Of a stretch of DNA of 64,000 nt, positions 9,261-17,370 are shown piece after piece. The stretch comes from Mucilaginibacter rubeus (GTDB taxonomy: Bacteria > Bacteroidota > Bacteroidia > Sphingobacteriales > Sphingobacteriaceae): contig NZ_CP043450.1 of NCBI RefSeq assembly GCF_003286415.2, forward strand, positions 5,952,001 through 6,016,000. The letters run 5' to 3'. The position numbers and the translations under genes are program-made. The notes under the pieces are model-generated. The model was not told the DNA's origin and did no database searches. It worked only from the letters and a program-made list of their open reading frames with translations. Every line of letters begins with the position of its first letter. Position 1 is the first letter of the stretch.

Positions 9261-10502
9261 TTAAGGAGCAGGAACGGCGGCTAACAGGTCATCCGTCAGC
9301 TTTTCAAACTCACTGATAAACTCTGTGTAATGCTCACCGGTTCCCGGACCGCTAAAACCGGTATGGATCTTTTGTACATCGCCGCTTTTATCAATAATGA
9401 TGGTAGTAGGGAAACCAACTACTTTTGATAGCATAGGCAAACTTTGAGCTGTTTGCTTTTTGTCGCTGGTGTAGCCTGTTATCAATAGCGGATAGGTTAC
9501 CTTAAACCTGTCTTTTACCTGTTGCAACGCTTTCTTTGATTTCTCAAAATCGGTGCTGCGCTCGTAGGCCAGACCAATTACTTCAACGCCTTTATTGTGG
9601 TATTTTTTATAGTAGTTAACCATATAAGCGGTTTCGTCCATACAGTTGGGGCACCATGAGCCCAGGATCTGAACAATAACTACTTTATTTTTGAACCTGG
9701 AATCATCCAGTGAAACGGTTTTACCATCAAGATCTTTAAAGCTGAAAGCTAATTTTTTATAGCCCGGCTTTAATGACGTGAGAGAATATGCATCAGGCAA
9801 TTTGGCGTTTTCATCTTTTACTGCTGTCCACGCCTGTACTGAAGAATACCCTGCGTAAAATTTACCGTCGGTTATCGTTTTATCGTCGCTGATAGTAGCG
9901 GTAAAGGTATAAGCATGACCGCCATCAAAAGTAGACAGGTAAAGTTTGTTACCACTTACCGAACCTTCAAGGTACCGGTAGTCGCCGGTGGTAGTTAGGA
10001 AGGTACCCGTAAGTTTATTGCCATTCTGTTTAAACTCGCCAACGGTTGTATCACGGCCCTGGCCTTCGCCAAACACTGCCGACCAGCGGCCACCAATATT
10101 AAATGCGGGCTTTTCGGGGCTTTTGAAAAAGCGCCATGAAGTATTAGGCACCGCGCTAAACGGAACCAGAAGATCATTATCGGCCAGGTGCCTCACCCAA
10201 TTGCCAGTCAGACTATCGCCATTAAGTTTCAATTTAAAATCAGAATTGAACAAAGGCATGTGGATAAAAACAGAATCGCCTTTGGTGGTAACATCGGTCA
10301 CCTTAAAGTGCTCGGCACCGTTAATAATAGCTAATTGTGGTTTGCCGCCGGTGTTATTAACCTCAAAGTTGAAAGGAATCTCGGTACCCGATTTGGTTTT
10401 AAGCGCGCCGCGCCATTCGCCGGTTTTTAGCTTAGTTTGAGCAAAGCCGGTTTGCAGAAATAGTAATCCGCAAACACCGGCCGCGATATTTTTGAAAGTC
10501 AT
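9261..10502 (-). CDS. TlpA-like secreted thioredoxin-fold protein
   Basis: Exported protein of 413 residues with a signal peptide ending near GFAQ (19-22). Residues about 25-230 form a beta-rich N-terminal region as in Bacteroidota proteins that carry a lipocalin-like domain ahead of thioredoxin. The C-terminal thioredoxin domain holds the redox motif WCPNC (C284, C287). It is probably a periplasmic thiol-disulfide reductase acting on unknown client proteins. A promoter with TACCTTTG lies 36 bases upstream, with its -33 element inside the 3' end of the acyl-CoA dehydrogenase gene. The gene is convergent with the ABC ATPase. Confidence 0.85.
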   Translation of the reverse strand: MTFKNIAAGVCGLLFLQTGFAQTKLKTGEWRGALKTKSGTEIPFNFEVNNTGGKPQLAIINGAEHFKVTDVTTKGDSVFIHMPLFNSDFKLKLNGDSLTGNWVRHLADNDLLVPFSAVPNTSWRFFKSPEKPAFNIGGRWSAVFGEGQGRDTTVGEFKQNGNKLTGTFLTTTGDYRYLEGSVSGNKLYLSTFDGGHAYTFTATISDDKTITDGKFYAGYSSVQAWTAVKDENAKLPDAYSLTSLKPGYKKLAFSFKDLDGKTVSLDDSRFKNKVVIVQILGSWCPNCMDETAYMVNYYKKYHNKGVEVIGLAYERSTDFEKSKKALQQVKDRFKVTYPLLITGYTSDKKQTAQSLPMLSKVVGFPTTIIIDKSGDVQKIHTGFSGPGTGEHYTEFISEFEKLTDDLLAAVPAP

Positions 10503-10537
10503 ACTTAAATATATAGTCTACTTAATCTATATACTTT

Positions 10538-10568
10538 CAAAGGTATAAAAACAGTACCGTTATTTCAA
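10538..10568 (-). promoter_or_regulatory. Promoter of the TlpA-like gene
   Basis: On the minus strand, -33 TTG (10566-10568) and -7 TACCTTTG (10538-10545), spaced 20 bases: a full match to the Bacteroidota pattern TAnnTTTG. Predicted start of transcription is near 10531, giving a leader of about 28 bases. The -33 part lies within the dehydrogenase gene. Confidence 0.65.
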
Positions 10569-11699
10569 CAATCCGCGCGAAATGACAATTCTTTGAATTT
10601 CAGATGTTCCCTCATAAATCTGGGTTATTTTAGCGTCGCGCATCAGACGTTCAACATGATATTCCTTCACATAACCGTAGCCGCCATGGATCTGAACCGC
10701 TTCGGTGGTGGTACGCATGGCCACTTCTGAGGCATATAATTTAGCCATTGACGAGGCCTGCACATAAGGTTTCCCGTGGTCTTTAAGCCAGGCAGCTTTA
10801 AGGCACATCAACCGGGCAGCTTCAATTTCGGTAGCCATATCGGCCAGTTTAAATTGGATAGCCTGATGATCGGCCAGTGTTTTGCCAAACGTTTTACGTT
10901 CCTTAGCATATTGCACCGCCAGCTCATAAGCACCCGAAGCCAGCCCCAAAGCCTGCGAGGCAATCCCGATCCGGCCACCCTCCAGCAATCCCATCGCAAA
11001 CTTAAACCCAAAGCCGTCTTCACCAATACGGTTTTCCTTAGGCACTTTAACATCGGTAAACATCAGCGAATGGGTATCTGATCCCCTCACGCCCATTTTA
11101 TTTTCTTTAGCACCAACAGTAAAACCGGGCATACCTTTTTCAACAATAAAGGCATTAATGCCATGGTGTTTCTTACTCGTGTCGGTCTGGGCAATGACAA
11201 TATATGTAGAGGCCGTACTGCCACTGGTGATCCAGTTTTTGGTACCGTTGAGCAGGTAATGATCGCCCATGTCAATGGCGGTTGTTTTTTGCGACGTTGC
11301 ATCTGATCCGGCTTCGGGTTCCGAAAGGCAAAACGCGCCAATACATTCGCCTTTGGCTAACGGTACCAGGTATTTCTGTTTCTGTTCTTCATTCCCGTAC
11401 TTCTCAAGCCCATAACATACCAGCGAATTGTTTACGGATACAATTACCGAGGTGGAAGCATCAATTTTGGAAAGCTCTTCCATCACCAGTACGTACGATA
11501 TGGCATCCAGGCCGGCCCCGCCATATTGCGGTGATACCATCATGCCCAGGAAACCAAGTTCACCAAGCTTCCTTACTTGTTCGGCGGGAAATTTTTGCAG
11601 TTCGTCGCGTTCTATAACACCAGGTTTTAATTCTGTTTGCGCAAAATCGCGCGCAGCCTGGCGAATCATTTTTTGTTCTTCGGTCAGTTCAAAATACAT
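10560..11699 (-). CDS. Acyl-CoA dehydrogenase
   Basis: Flavoprotein of the acyl-CoA dehydrogenase family, 379 residues, matching short-chain or butyryl-type enzymes in length. FAD and substrate signatures are seen: AFCLSEPEAGSD in the middle domain, NGTKNWITS, and the C-terminal QIHGGYGYVKEYHVERLMRD. The catalytic base is the Glu of IYEGTSE (E363). It oxidises acyl-CoA to enoyl-CoA in beta-oxidation or branched amino acid breakdown, passing electrons to ETF. It stands alone on the minus strand. A 36-bp perfect palindrome sits 23 bases upstream of the start and is the likely operator. Confidence 0.93.
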   Translation of the reverse strand: MYFELTEEQKMIRQAARDFAQTELKPGVIERDELQKFPAEQVRKLGELGFLGMMVSPQYGGAGLDAISYVLVMEELSKIDASTSVIVSVNNSLVCYGLEKYGNEEQKQKYLVPLAKGECIGAFCLSEPEAGSDATSQKTTAIDMGDHYLLNGTKNWITSGSTASTYIVIAQTDTSKKHHGINAFIVEKGMPGFTVGAKENKMGVRGSDTHSLMFTDVKVPKENRIGEDGFGFKFAMGLLEGGRIGIASQALGLASGAYELAVQYAKERKTFGKTLADHQAIQFKLADMATEIEAARLMCLKAAWLKDHGKPYVQASSMAKLYASEVAMRTTTEAVQIHGGYGYVKEYHVERLMRDAKITQIYEGTSEIQRIVISRGLLK

Positions 11700-11721
11700 G
11701 GGTATAATTAAAGCCTAAATA

Positions 11722-11757
11722 TATAAAATTTACTATGCATGCATAGTAAATTTTATA
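11722..11757. promoter_or_regulatory. 36-bp perfect palindrome, likely repressor operator
   Basis: Each 18-base arm reads TATAAAATTTACTATGCA and its exact complement. The core ACTATGCATGCATAGT is doubly symmetric. It lacks the G+C-rich stem and T-run of a terminator and sits 23 bases before the acyl-CoA dehydrogenase start, where a TetR or MarR type repressor would bind. The regulator is not identified; the XRE gene at 12107 is the nearest regulator. Confidence 0.65.
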
Positions 11758-11764
11758 AACAAAA

Positions 11765-11791
11765 AAAGAGAGCTTTTTTGAAGCTCCCTTT
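11765..11791. terminator. Hairpin upstream of the acyl-CoA dehydrogenase palindrome
   Basis: Stem AAAGAGAGCTT with AAGCTCCCTTT, one mismatch, five-base loop. On the minus strand it is followed by a T-run, as in an intrinsic terminator or attenuator pointing at the dehydrogenase gene. No minus-strand gene is seen to its right, so the role is unclear. Confidence 0.4.
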
Positions 11792-12106
11792 CCCCTAATT
11801 AATTTAAACTATTGATTAAACCCAAAACAAAGAACAAAAAATCTCAACTTGGGCGTCTGAGAATTCAATTTTAATTTTTCACAGGTAGATGTTACTAAAT
11901 CTCTTATTTTTTCACAGATGATACAGGGCGTGTAATTCTATACAAATCTTTTGCCATAATTATAAAATTGTGGCATTAATATTTCATGTTTAAACGTTAG
12001 TTGTTCATTTTTATAAAAGAATAATATCTGCATATAAAATGTATTGATGTTATTTTATTTTTAGCTTACAAAAAAAACATAAAATATTAAATAAGCCGAT
12101 CCACCC
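11792..12106. other. A+T-rich intergenic stretch before the XRE gene
   Basis: No open frame of note, RNA gene or repeat was found. The last 60 bases are strongly A+T-rich and probably carry the promoter of the XRE gene, but no clear TAnnTTTG is present. Confidence 0.4.
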
Positions 12107-12349
12107 ATGCTTTTAACTGATTTTGAATACCTTAACGACACCGATAACGCGTTTAAACGAAAAGTAGCCTTACAGATTAAGGCTTTACGCAAGCAAAACC
12201 GGGTTACTCAAGAGAAGTTTTTTAAAGAAACACGCATAAATATTGCAAGGCTCGAATCAGGTATTATTGATATCAGATTAGAAACACTTCGTAAAATTTG
12301 TTATTATTTTAACGTTTCGTTAGCAGGTTTTTTCCAGGGGATATATTAA
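12107..12349 (+). CDS. XRE-family helix-turn-helix regulator
   Basis: Small DNA-binding protein of 80 residues, with one helix-turn-helix domain across about residues 20-76. The pattern KALRKQNRVTQEKFFKETRI, then IARLESGIIDIRLETLRKI, fits the Cro/C1-type fold. No sensor or catalytic domain is attached. It sits 86 bases upstream of the first M13 peptidase gene on the same strand, but no direct link is shown. It could regulate itself, the peptidases, or the divergent dehydrogenase. Confidence 0.85.
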   Translation: MLLTDFEYLNDTDNAFKRKVALQIKALRKQNRVTQEKFFKETRINIARLESGIIDIRLETLRKICYYFNVSLAGFFQGIY

Positions 12350-12434
12350 ATTATCATATTTAGAAAAAAACGCTGTCCTAAATTCTATTATAACATACAG
12401 TCGTTGTATTTTAATTCATACACACACCTAAAAA

Positions 12435-14489
12435 ATGAACAAACAAATCCGCTCCTTATCCATAATTGCCATTTCGTTCGGCACTTTACTCAGTGCCTGC
12501 AGCCATGAAGACAAGACAAAAGCGTACGAAGCCGGTGATCCCGTGATCCATAATATGGACACTACCGTAAAACCAGGCGACGACTTTTTTAAATACGCCA
12601 ACGGCACCTGGCTGCGCAAAAATCCTATTCCGGCGGCATACGCCTCATGGGGCATAGGCAATGTTGTGCAGGATGAGCTGCGCGACAGGATGAAGAAAAT
12701 CAACGAAGATGCCCTAAAGGCCAACGCACCCAAAGGCAGCAATACCCAAAAAATAGGCGATTTCTATTTCAGCGGGATGGATACCGTTAACATTGAAAAA
12801 CAGGGCCTGTCTCCGTTAAAGGATGAGCTGGATAAAATAGACCGGATAACAGATATCAAAAGCCTGGTTGAGGAATTTGCCCATCTGCAAAGGATTGGCG
12901 TTACACAACCCATTGGTGCATACGTTGGCCAGGATGCTAAAAACAGTTCAAAAATGGCATTGGGCTTATACCAGTCGGGAATAGGCATGCCTAACCGTGA
13001 TTATTATTTTAATAAGGACGAGCATAGCGTAGCCATCCGTACCGATTATCAAAATAAATACCTGCCTACCATGTTTAAACTGACAGGCTTAACTGCCGAT
13101 AAAGCTGCCGCCGCCGCGAAAAAAACTTACTCGCTCGAAACTTTCCTGGCCGATAGCAGCCGTAAACTGGAAGACCTGCGCGACCCGTACCATAACTATA
13201 ACAAAATGACGCTTGCTGCCCTGAGTAAGCTGGCCCCGGACATTGACTGGAAGCCCACATTTGAAAAAATGGACTACAAAAATGCCGACACGGTAATTGT
13301 AGGTCAGCCGGAATATTACAGGGCTTTAAATAAAGCTTTAAAAGTTTATACGATAGACGATTGGAAAAATTACCTGCGTAACAACCTCATCACAGCTTTT
13401 GGATCATACCTGAGCAAACCATTTGATGAAGAGGTGTTCCGCTTTTATGATAAGGTTATTGAAGGCAGTACCGCTCAGCTTCCGAGGTGGAAACGGGTTC
13501 TGGATACAGAGAATGGCCTAATGGGTGAAGTGTTAGGGCAGATCTTCGTGAAAGAGTACTTCCCCGAAAAAACAAAAGAGCGCTATGTGAAACTGGTTGA
13601 AGAAATGCGCGCCAGCTTCAAAGAGCACATAGAAAAGCTGGACTGGATGAGCCCCGCGACAAAGGAAAAAGCCTATTATAAGCTATCAAAGGTTAATCCC
13701 AAAGTGGGCTACCCGGATAAATGGAAAGATTTTTCGACTTTGGAGATCAACCGTGGCCCCTATGCTCTTAATGTATTGCGGGCAAATGAATGGTGGCACA
13801 ACTTCAGCGCGGCCAAACTGGGCAAACCTGTCGACCGTACGGAATGGGATATTACCCCGCAAACCTATAATGCTTATTACAACCCATCAAACAATGAGAT
13901 TGTATTGCCTGCCGGTATTTTTACCATCCCCGGCTACAAGGATGAGAATATTGACGACGCCATTATTTACGGCTACGCCGCGGCTTCAACTATCGGTCAC
14001 GAAATGACACACGGCTTTGACGACCAGGGCCGCCAGTTTGATGCCGCCGGAAACCTGAAAGCCTGGTGGACACCACAGGATTCGGTAAAATTTAGCCAAC
14101 GTGCCAAAATGCTTATCGACCAGTTTAACGGTTACAGCATTTATGGTTTGCACGTAAACGGTAAAGCCACCCAGGGCGAAAACATTGCCGACCTTGGTGG
14201 CATTGTAATTGGGCTTGATGCTTTCAAGAAAACCCAGCAATACAAAGAAGGCAAACTCATAAACGGCCTAACACCACTGCAACGCTACTTTTTAGGTTAT
14301 TCGCTGGGCTGGCTTACACAGGACAGAAAAGAATCATTATCAAGCCAGATCCTGACCAACGAGCATGCACCGGCATTTATGCGTGTTAACGGCCCGTTTA
14401 CAGATGTACCTGAATTTTACGAGGCATTTCATATTAAAAAGGGCGATAAAATGTGGATTGATCCGGATAAAAGGGTGAAAATTTGGTAG
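12435..14489 (+). CDS. M13 family metallopeptidase, lipoprotein
   Basis: Neprilysin-like zinc endopeptidase (PepO type), 684 residues. The signal peptide ends in the lipobox LLSAC (C22), so it is a lipoprotein. The zinc site is HEMTH (522-526) with the third ligand Glu in GENIADLGG. The substrate-backbone motif NAYY (479-482) and PAGIF are intact. It would degrade small peptides in the periplasm or on the surface. A near-identical-length paralogue follows at 14722. Downstream are a family A repeat and a terminator. The start at 12435 leads directly into the signal peptide. Confidence 0.93.
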   Translation: MNKQIRSLSIIAISFGTLLSACSHEDKTKAYEAGDPVIHNMDTTVKPGDDFFKYANGTWLRKNPIPAAYASWGIGNVVQDELRDRMKKINEDALKANAPKGSNTQKIGDFYFSGMDTVNIEKQGLSPLKDELDKIDRITDIKSLVEEFAHLQRIGVTQPIGAYVGQDAKNSSKMALGLYQSGIGMPNRDYYFNKDEHSVAIRTDYQNKYLPTMFKLTGLTADKAAAAAKKTYSLETFLADSSRKLEDLRDPYHNYNKMTLAALSKLAPDIDWKPTFEKMDYKNADTVIVGQPEYYRALNKALKVYTIDDWKNYLRNNLITAFGSYLSKPFDEEVFRFYDKVIEGSTAQLPRWKRVLDTENGLMGEVLGQIFVKEYFPEKTKERYVKLVEEMRASFKEHIEKLDWMSPATKEKAYYKLSKVNPKVGYPDKWKDFSTLEINRGPYALNVLRANEWWHNFSAAKLGKPVDRTEWDITPQTYNAYYNPSNNEIVLPAGIFTIPGYKDENIDDAIIYGYAAASTIGHEMTHGFDDQGRQFDAAGNLKAWWTPQDSVKFSQRAKMLIDQFNGYSIYGLHVNGKATQGENIADLGGIVIGLDAFKKTQQYKEGKLINGLTPLQRYFLGYSLGWLTQDRKESLSSQILTNEHAPAFMRVNGPFTDVPEFYEAFHIKKGDKMWIDPDKRVKIW

Positions 14490-14505
14490 GCATTATTTTC
14501 AAAAA

Positions 14506-14601
14506 ATGTCATTGCGAGGAGGAACGACGAAGCAATCTCGTAGCTATGTATGTCGAATTTGCATTGACTACGAGATTGCCACGCTTCGCTCGCAATGACA
14601 T
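14506..14601. repeat. Palindromic repeat, family A copy 2
   Basis: Ends ATGTCATTGCGAG and CTCGCAATGACAT; inner arms AGCAATCTCGTAG and CTACGAGATTGCC. It lies in the gap between the two M13 genes, 17 bases after the first one. Confidence 0.85.
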
Positions 14602-14664
14602 GGAGATGTTATTAATTCCCGGTGATTCCCGCATATTTTAACCCCAAACATATTCCATATTGTT

Positions 14665-14695
14665 ACAAAGGCCTTATTTAAAGGCCTTTGTTTTT
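14665..14695 (+). terminator. Intrinsic terminator between the M13 genes
   Basis: Perfect 11-bp stem ACAAAGGCCTT / AAGGCCTTTGT with loop ATTTA, followed by a T-run. It ends only 27 bases before the next start codon. Confidence 0.75.
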
Positions 14696-14697
14696 AT

Positions 14698-14705
14698 TAA
14701 ATTTG
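14698..14705 (+). promoter_or_regulatory. Possible -7 element of the second M13 gene
   Basis: TAAATTTG matches TAnnTTTG, directly after the terminator. No well-placed -33 TTG is seen; the -33 region would fall inside the terminator stem. The leader would be about 11 bases. Confidence 0.35.
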
Positions 14706-14721
14706 TTCAAAACGTGTTGAC

Positions 14722-16776
14722 ATGACCAAACTTTACAAAGCAACCCTCTTTGGCGGGGTCGCCCTGGCTCTATTTGCCCTCAGCGCCTACCAAACAAAAA
14801 CTGCCGATAAACCCGCCGACCCTGTTTATGATAATCTTGATAAATCTGTAAAACCGGGTGACGACTTTTTTAGATACGCTAACGGCGGCTGGCTTAAACG
14901 CAACCCGATACCGGCTGCCTATTCAAGCTGGGGTATCGGCAATGTAGTTTCTGAAGAGCTGCGCGACAGGCTCAAAAAAATCAATGAAGATGCCTTGAAA
15001 GCCAATGCGCCTAAAGGTTCATCCACCCAAAAAATAGGCGATTTCTATTATACAGGGATGGATAGCGTTAACATCGAAAAGCAAGGTATTAACCCGATAA
15101 AAGCGCAACTGGATATTATTGACAAGGCAACCGATATAGCCGGGATTCTGAATGCTGCAGCTGTTTTAACTACTACCGGCACCCGTAACATCATAGGTAG
15201 CGGCGTACGGCAGGATGCTAAAAACAGCGTTAAAACCATTGTGCAACTAAGCCAGTCGGGACTGGGTTTACCTAACCGTGATTATTATTTTAAAACGGAT
15301 GCCCGCACTACTAAAGTTCGTACCGATTATATGACCAACCACCTGCCCGCCATGTTAAAGCTTTCGGGCTGGGATGAGCAAAAGGCGACACAGGGAGCAG
15401 CAAGCGTATTTAAAATTGAGAAGTTTTTGGCCGATAGCAGCCGCAAGCTTGAAAACCTGCGCGATCCGTATCACAACTACAACAAAATGACCATTGCCCA
15501 GTTGGGCAAGCTTACGCCTAACATCAACTGGCCTGTCATATTCAGCAAGCTGGAATATAAACAGCCAATAGATACCGTAATTGTTGGTCAGCCGGAGTAT
15601 TACAGGGCGGTTAATACCGCGCTTTCCACATTTTCGGTTGATGAATGGAAAGCTTATTTGCGCTGGAAACTGATCTCATCGTATGCCCCATATCTGAATT
15701 CGGCTGCAGATGCCGAAAGTTTCCGGTTCAGCGGAAAAGTAATATCCGGCCGTAAAGAACAATTGCCCCGCTGGAAACGGGTACTGGATACCGAAAATGG
15801 CTTAATGGGCGAACTGCTTGGGCAACTTTTTGTGAAAGAATATTTTCCTACCGAAGCCAAGCAACGTTACACCGATATGGTTGAGGCCATCCGTCAGGCT
15901 TATCGTGAGCATATTGCCAAACTGGATTGGATGAGTCCCGAAACCAAGCAAAAGGCATTGGCTAAACTGAATGCCATTCACCCCAAAGTTGGCTATCCCG
16001 ACAAATGGAAAGATTTTTCGAGCATGGAGATCAGCCGTGACTCCTATGCCGGCAATGTAATGCAGGCCAGGCACTGGGCTTACCTGTTCAATATCAACAA
16101 ACTCGGAAAACCGGTTGATCATACCGAATGGGGCATGACACCGCAAACCTACAATGCCAGCTACAGCCCTTCAAATAATGAAATCACTTTACCTGCGGCA
16201 CAGTTCAGCATTCCGGGCGTAAAAGACAGCGAGGTTGATGATGCCGTTGCTTATGGATACGTAGCCGCATCAACCATAGGCCATGAAATTACCCACGGTT
16301 TTGATGATGAAGGCAGGCAGTTTGATGCCAAAGGCAATCTCAGGGCCTGGTGGACACCAACCGATTCGGCAAAATTCACCAAACGTGCTAATATGCTTGC
16401 CGATCAGTTTAGCAGCTATGTGGTACTGGATAGTCTGCATGTTAACGGCAAAGCATCCTTAGGCGAAAACATTGCCGATTTGGGTGGAATTGTATTAGGC
16501 ATTGATGCCTTTAAAAAGACTCAACAGTACAAAGAAGGTAAACTCATTGACGGACTTACCCCAATGCAGCGCTTCTTTTTAGGCTACGCCCTCGGCTGGC
16601 TCGGTCAGCAGCGCGATGAATCATTAGCTAACCAGATCCTTACGGACGTACACGCCCCCGGTTTTTTAAGGGTAAACGGCCCGTTTAGTGATGTGCCTGA
16701 GTTTTACCAGGCTTTTCATATCAAAAAGGGAGATAAAATGTGGATTGATCCGGATAAAAGGGTGAAGATCTGGTAG
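14722..16776 (+). CDS. M13 family metallopeptidase, paralogue without lipobox
   Basis: Second neprilysin-like peptidase, 684 residues, a clear tandem duplicate of the gene before it with high similarity throughout. The zinc site is HEITH (521-525) and the Glu ligand is in GENIADLGG. Two differences stand out. The signal peptide reads ALSAY where the paralogue has LLSAC, so the lipid-bearing Cys is replaced by Tyr23 (codon TAC at 14788), and the protein should be soluble or membrane-anchored by the leader. The NAYY motif is NASY (478-481) and PAGIF is PAAQF. It probably has a different location and peptide preference. A terminator follows at 16806. Confidence 0.92.
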   Translation: MTKLYKATLFGGVALALFALSAYQTKTADKPADPVYDNLDKSVKPGDDFFRYANGGWLKRNPIPAAYSSWGIGNVVSEELRDRLKKINEDALKANAPKGSSTQKIGDFYYTGMDSVNIEKQGINPIKAQLDIIDKATDIAGILNAAAVLTTTGTRNIIGSGVRQDAKNSVKTIVQLSQSGLGLPNRDYYFKTDARTTKVRTDYMTNHLPAMLKLSGWDEQKATQGAASVFKIEKFLADSSRKLENLRDPYHNYNKMTIAQLGKLTPNINWPVIFSKLEYKQPIDTVIVGQPEYYRAVNTALSTFSVDEWKAYLRWKLISSYAPYLNSAADAESFRFSGKVISGRKEQLPRWKRVLDTENGLMGELLGQLFVKEYFPTEAKQRYTDMVEAIRQAYREHIAKLDWMSPETKQKALAKLNAIHPKVGYPDKWKDFSSMEISRDSYAGNVMQARHWAYLFNINKLGKPVDHTEWGMTPQTYNASYSPSNNEITLPAAQFSIPGVKDSEVDDAVAYGYVAASTIGHEITHGFDDEGRQFDAKGNLRAWWTPTDSAKFTKRANMLADQFSSYVVLDSLHVNGKASLGENIADLGGIVLGIDAFKKTQQYKEGKLIDGLTPMQRFFLGYALGWLGQQRDESLANQILTDVHAPGFLRVNGPFSDVPEFYQAFHIKKGDKMWIDPDKRVKIW

Positions 16777-16805
16777 ATCGGGCTTTGCTCCTTTATTATA
16801 TTACG

Positions 16806-16845
16806 ATCCTCTAACAGTCTTTTTAAAGGCTGTTAGAGGATTTTT
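16806..16845 (+). terminator. Intrinsic terminator after the second M13 gene
   Basis: Stem ATCCTCTAACAG / CTGTTAGAGGAT extended by CTTT/AAAG pairs, followed by a T-run. It lies 30 bases after the stop. Confidence 0.87.
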
Positions 16846-16861
16846 AGTGCATGGCCTGTGC

Positions 16862-16984
16862 GATTCCCTCCCCTGGGAGGGGTGTAGGGAGGGGTTTGTG
16901 CGACATGCTAAGTTGTCGCAAAGGCGTATAAACCCCTCCCTGCCAACACACGTTCCTAACGCACCCCTCCCAAGGGAGGGAATT
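16862..16984. repeat. Palindromic repeat, family C copy 1
   Basis: Outer inverted arms ATTCCCTCCCCTGGGAGGGG and CCCCTCCCAAGGGAGGGAAT, with inner GTAGGGAGGGGTTT and AAACCCCTCCCTGCC. Its middle (GGCGTATAAACCCC) is shared with copy 2 at 35403. Confidence 0.8.
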
Positions 16985-17032
16985 GTCATCTCTTGCACTA
17001 TTCCTTCCTGAAAGCGCACTACATCGCTCGGC

Positions 17033-17129
17033 CATGCTGAACTTGTTTCAGCACCCCCACGAAACAAGTGGGCGATTTGATTGGCAAGCGGCTTAGCAAA
17101 TGAGGTGTTGAAACAAATTCAACATGACA
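17033..17129. repeat. Palindromic repeat, family E
   Basis: Ends CATGCTGAACTTGTTTCAGC and GTTGAAACAAATTCAACATG form an imperfect inverted repeat about 97 bases long. It follows the family C copy in the same gap. Confidence 0.7.
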
Positions 17130-17162
17130 GCTATCTTATTACATTATTTCACTTCAGAACCC

Positions 17163-17195
17163 AGACCTACGGAATTTTAAAAACTTCGTAAGTCT
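17163..17195. repeat. Short imperfect palindrome
   Basis: AGACCTACGGAATTTT facing AAACTTCGTAAGTCT. It is the third dyad in this 594-base gap. The remaining bases up to 17293 hold nothing I can support. Confidence 0.5.
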
Positions 17196-17293
17196 TTAAC
17201 TCAGAAGAGGCATTCCCAACCGTCAAAAATGTGATCAATGTTATCAAAACCATGTCAATTTCAATACTTTAACAATTTTTTAATATAAAACTC

Positions 17294-17324
17294 TTTCAAT
17301 TAAGGTAAATTCTATTTACGTTTG
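17294..17324 (+). promoter_or_regulatory. Promoter of the SNF2 helicase gene
   Basis: -7 element TACGTTTG (17317-17324) with a -33 TTTC (17294-17297), 19 bases between. The first is a full match to the Bacteroidota pattern, the second has one mismatch. Leader of about 40 bases. Confidence 0.55.
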
Positions 17325-17370
17325 AATTTTTTCTTGATGTAGCTTCAAATAATTTTTTACCCTGAAGCAC

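Noticed and set aside
9988-10440. Plus-strand frame of 150 residues
   Set aside because: It overlaps the TlpA-like gene on the other strand, with no family motif.
16801-17067. Frame of 88 residues on the minus strand
   Set aside because: It is encoded by the terminator and the family C and E repeats; the composition is repeat-derived.
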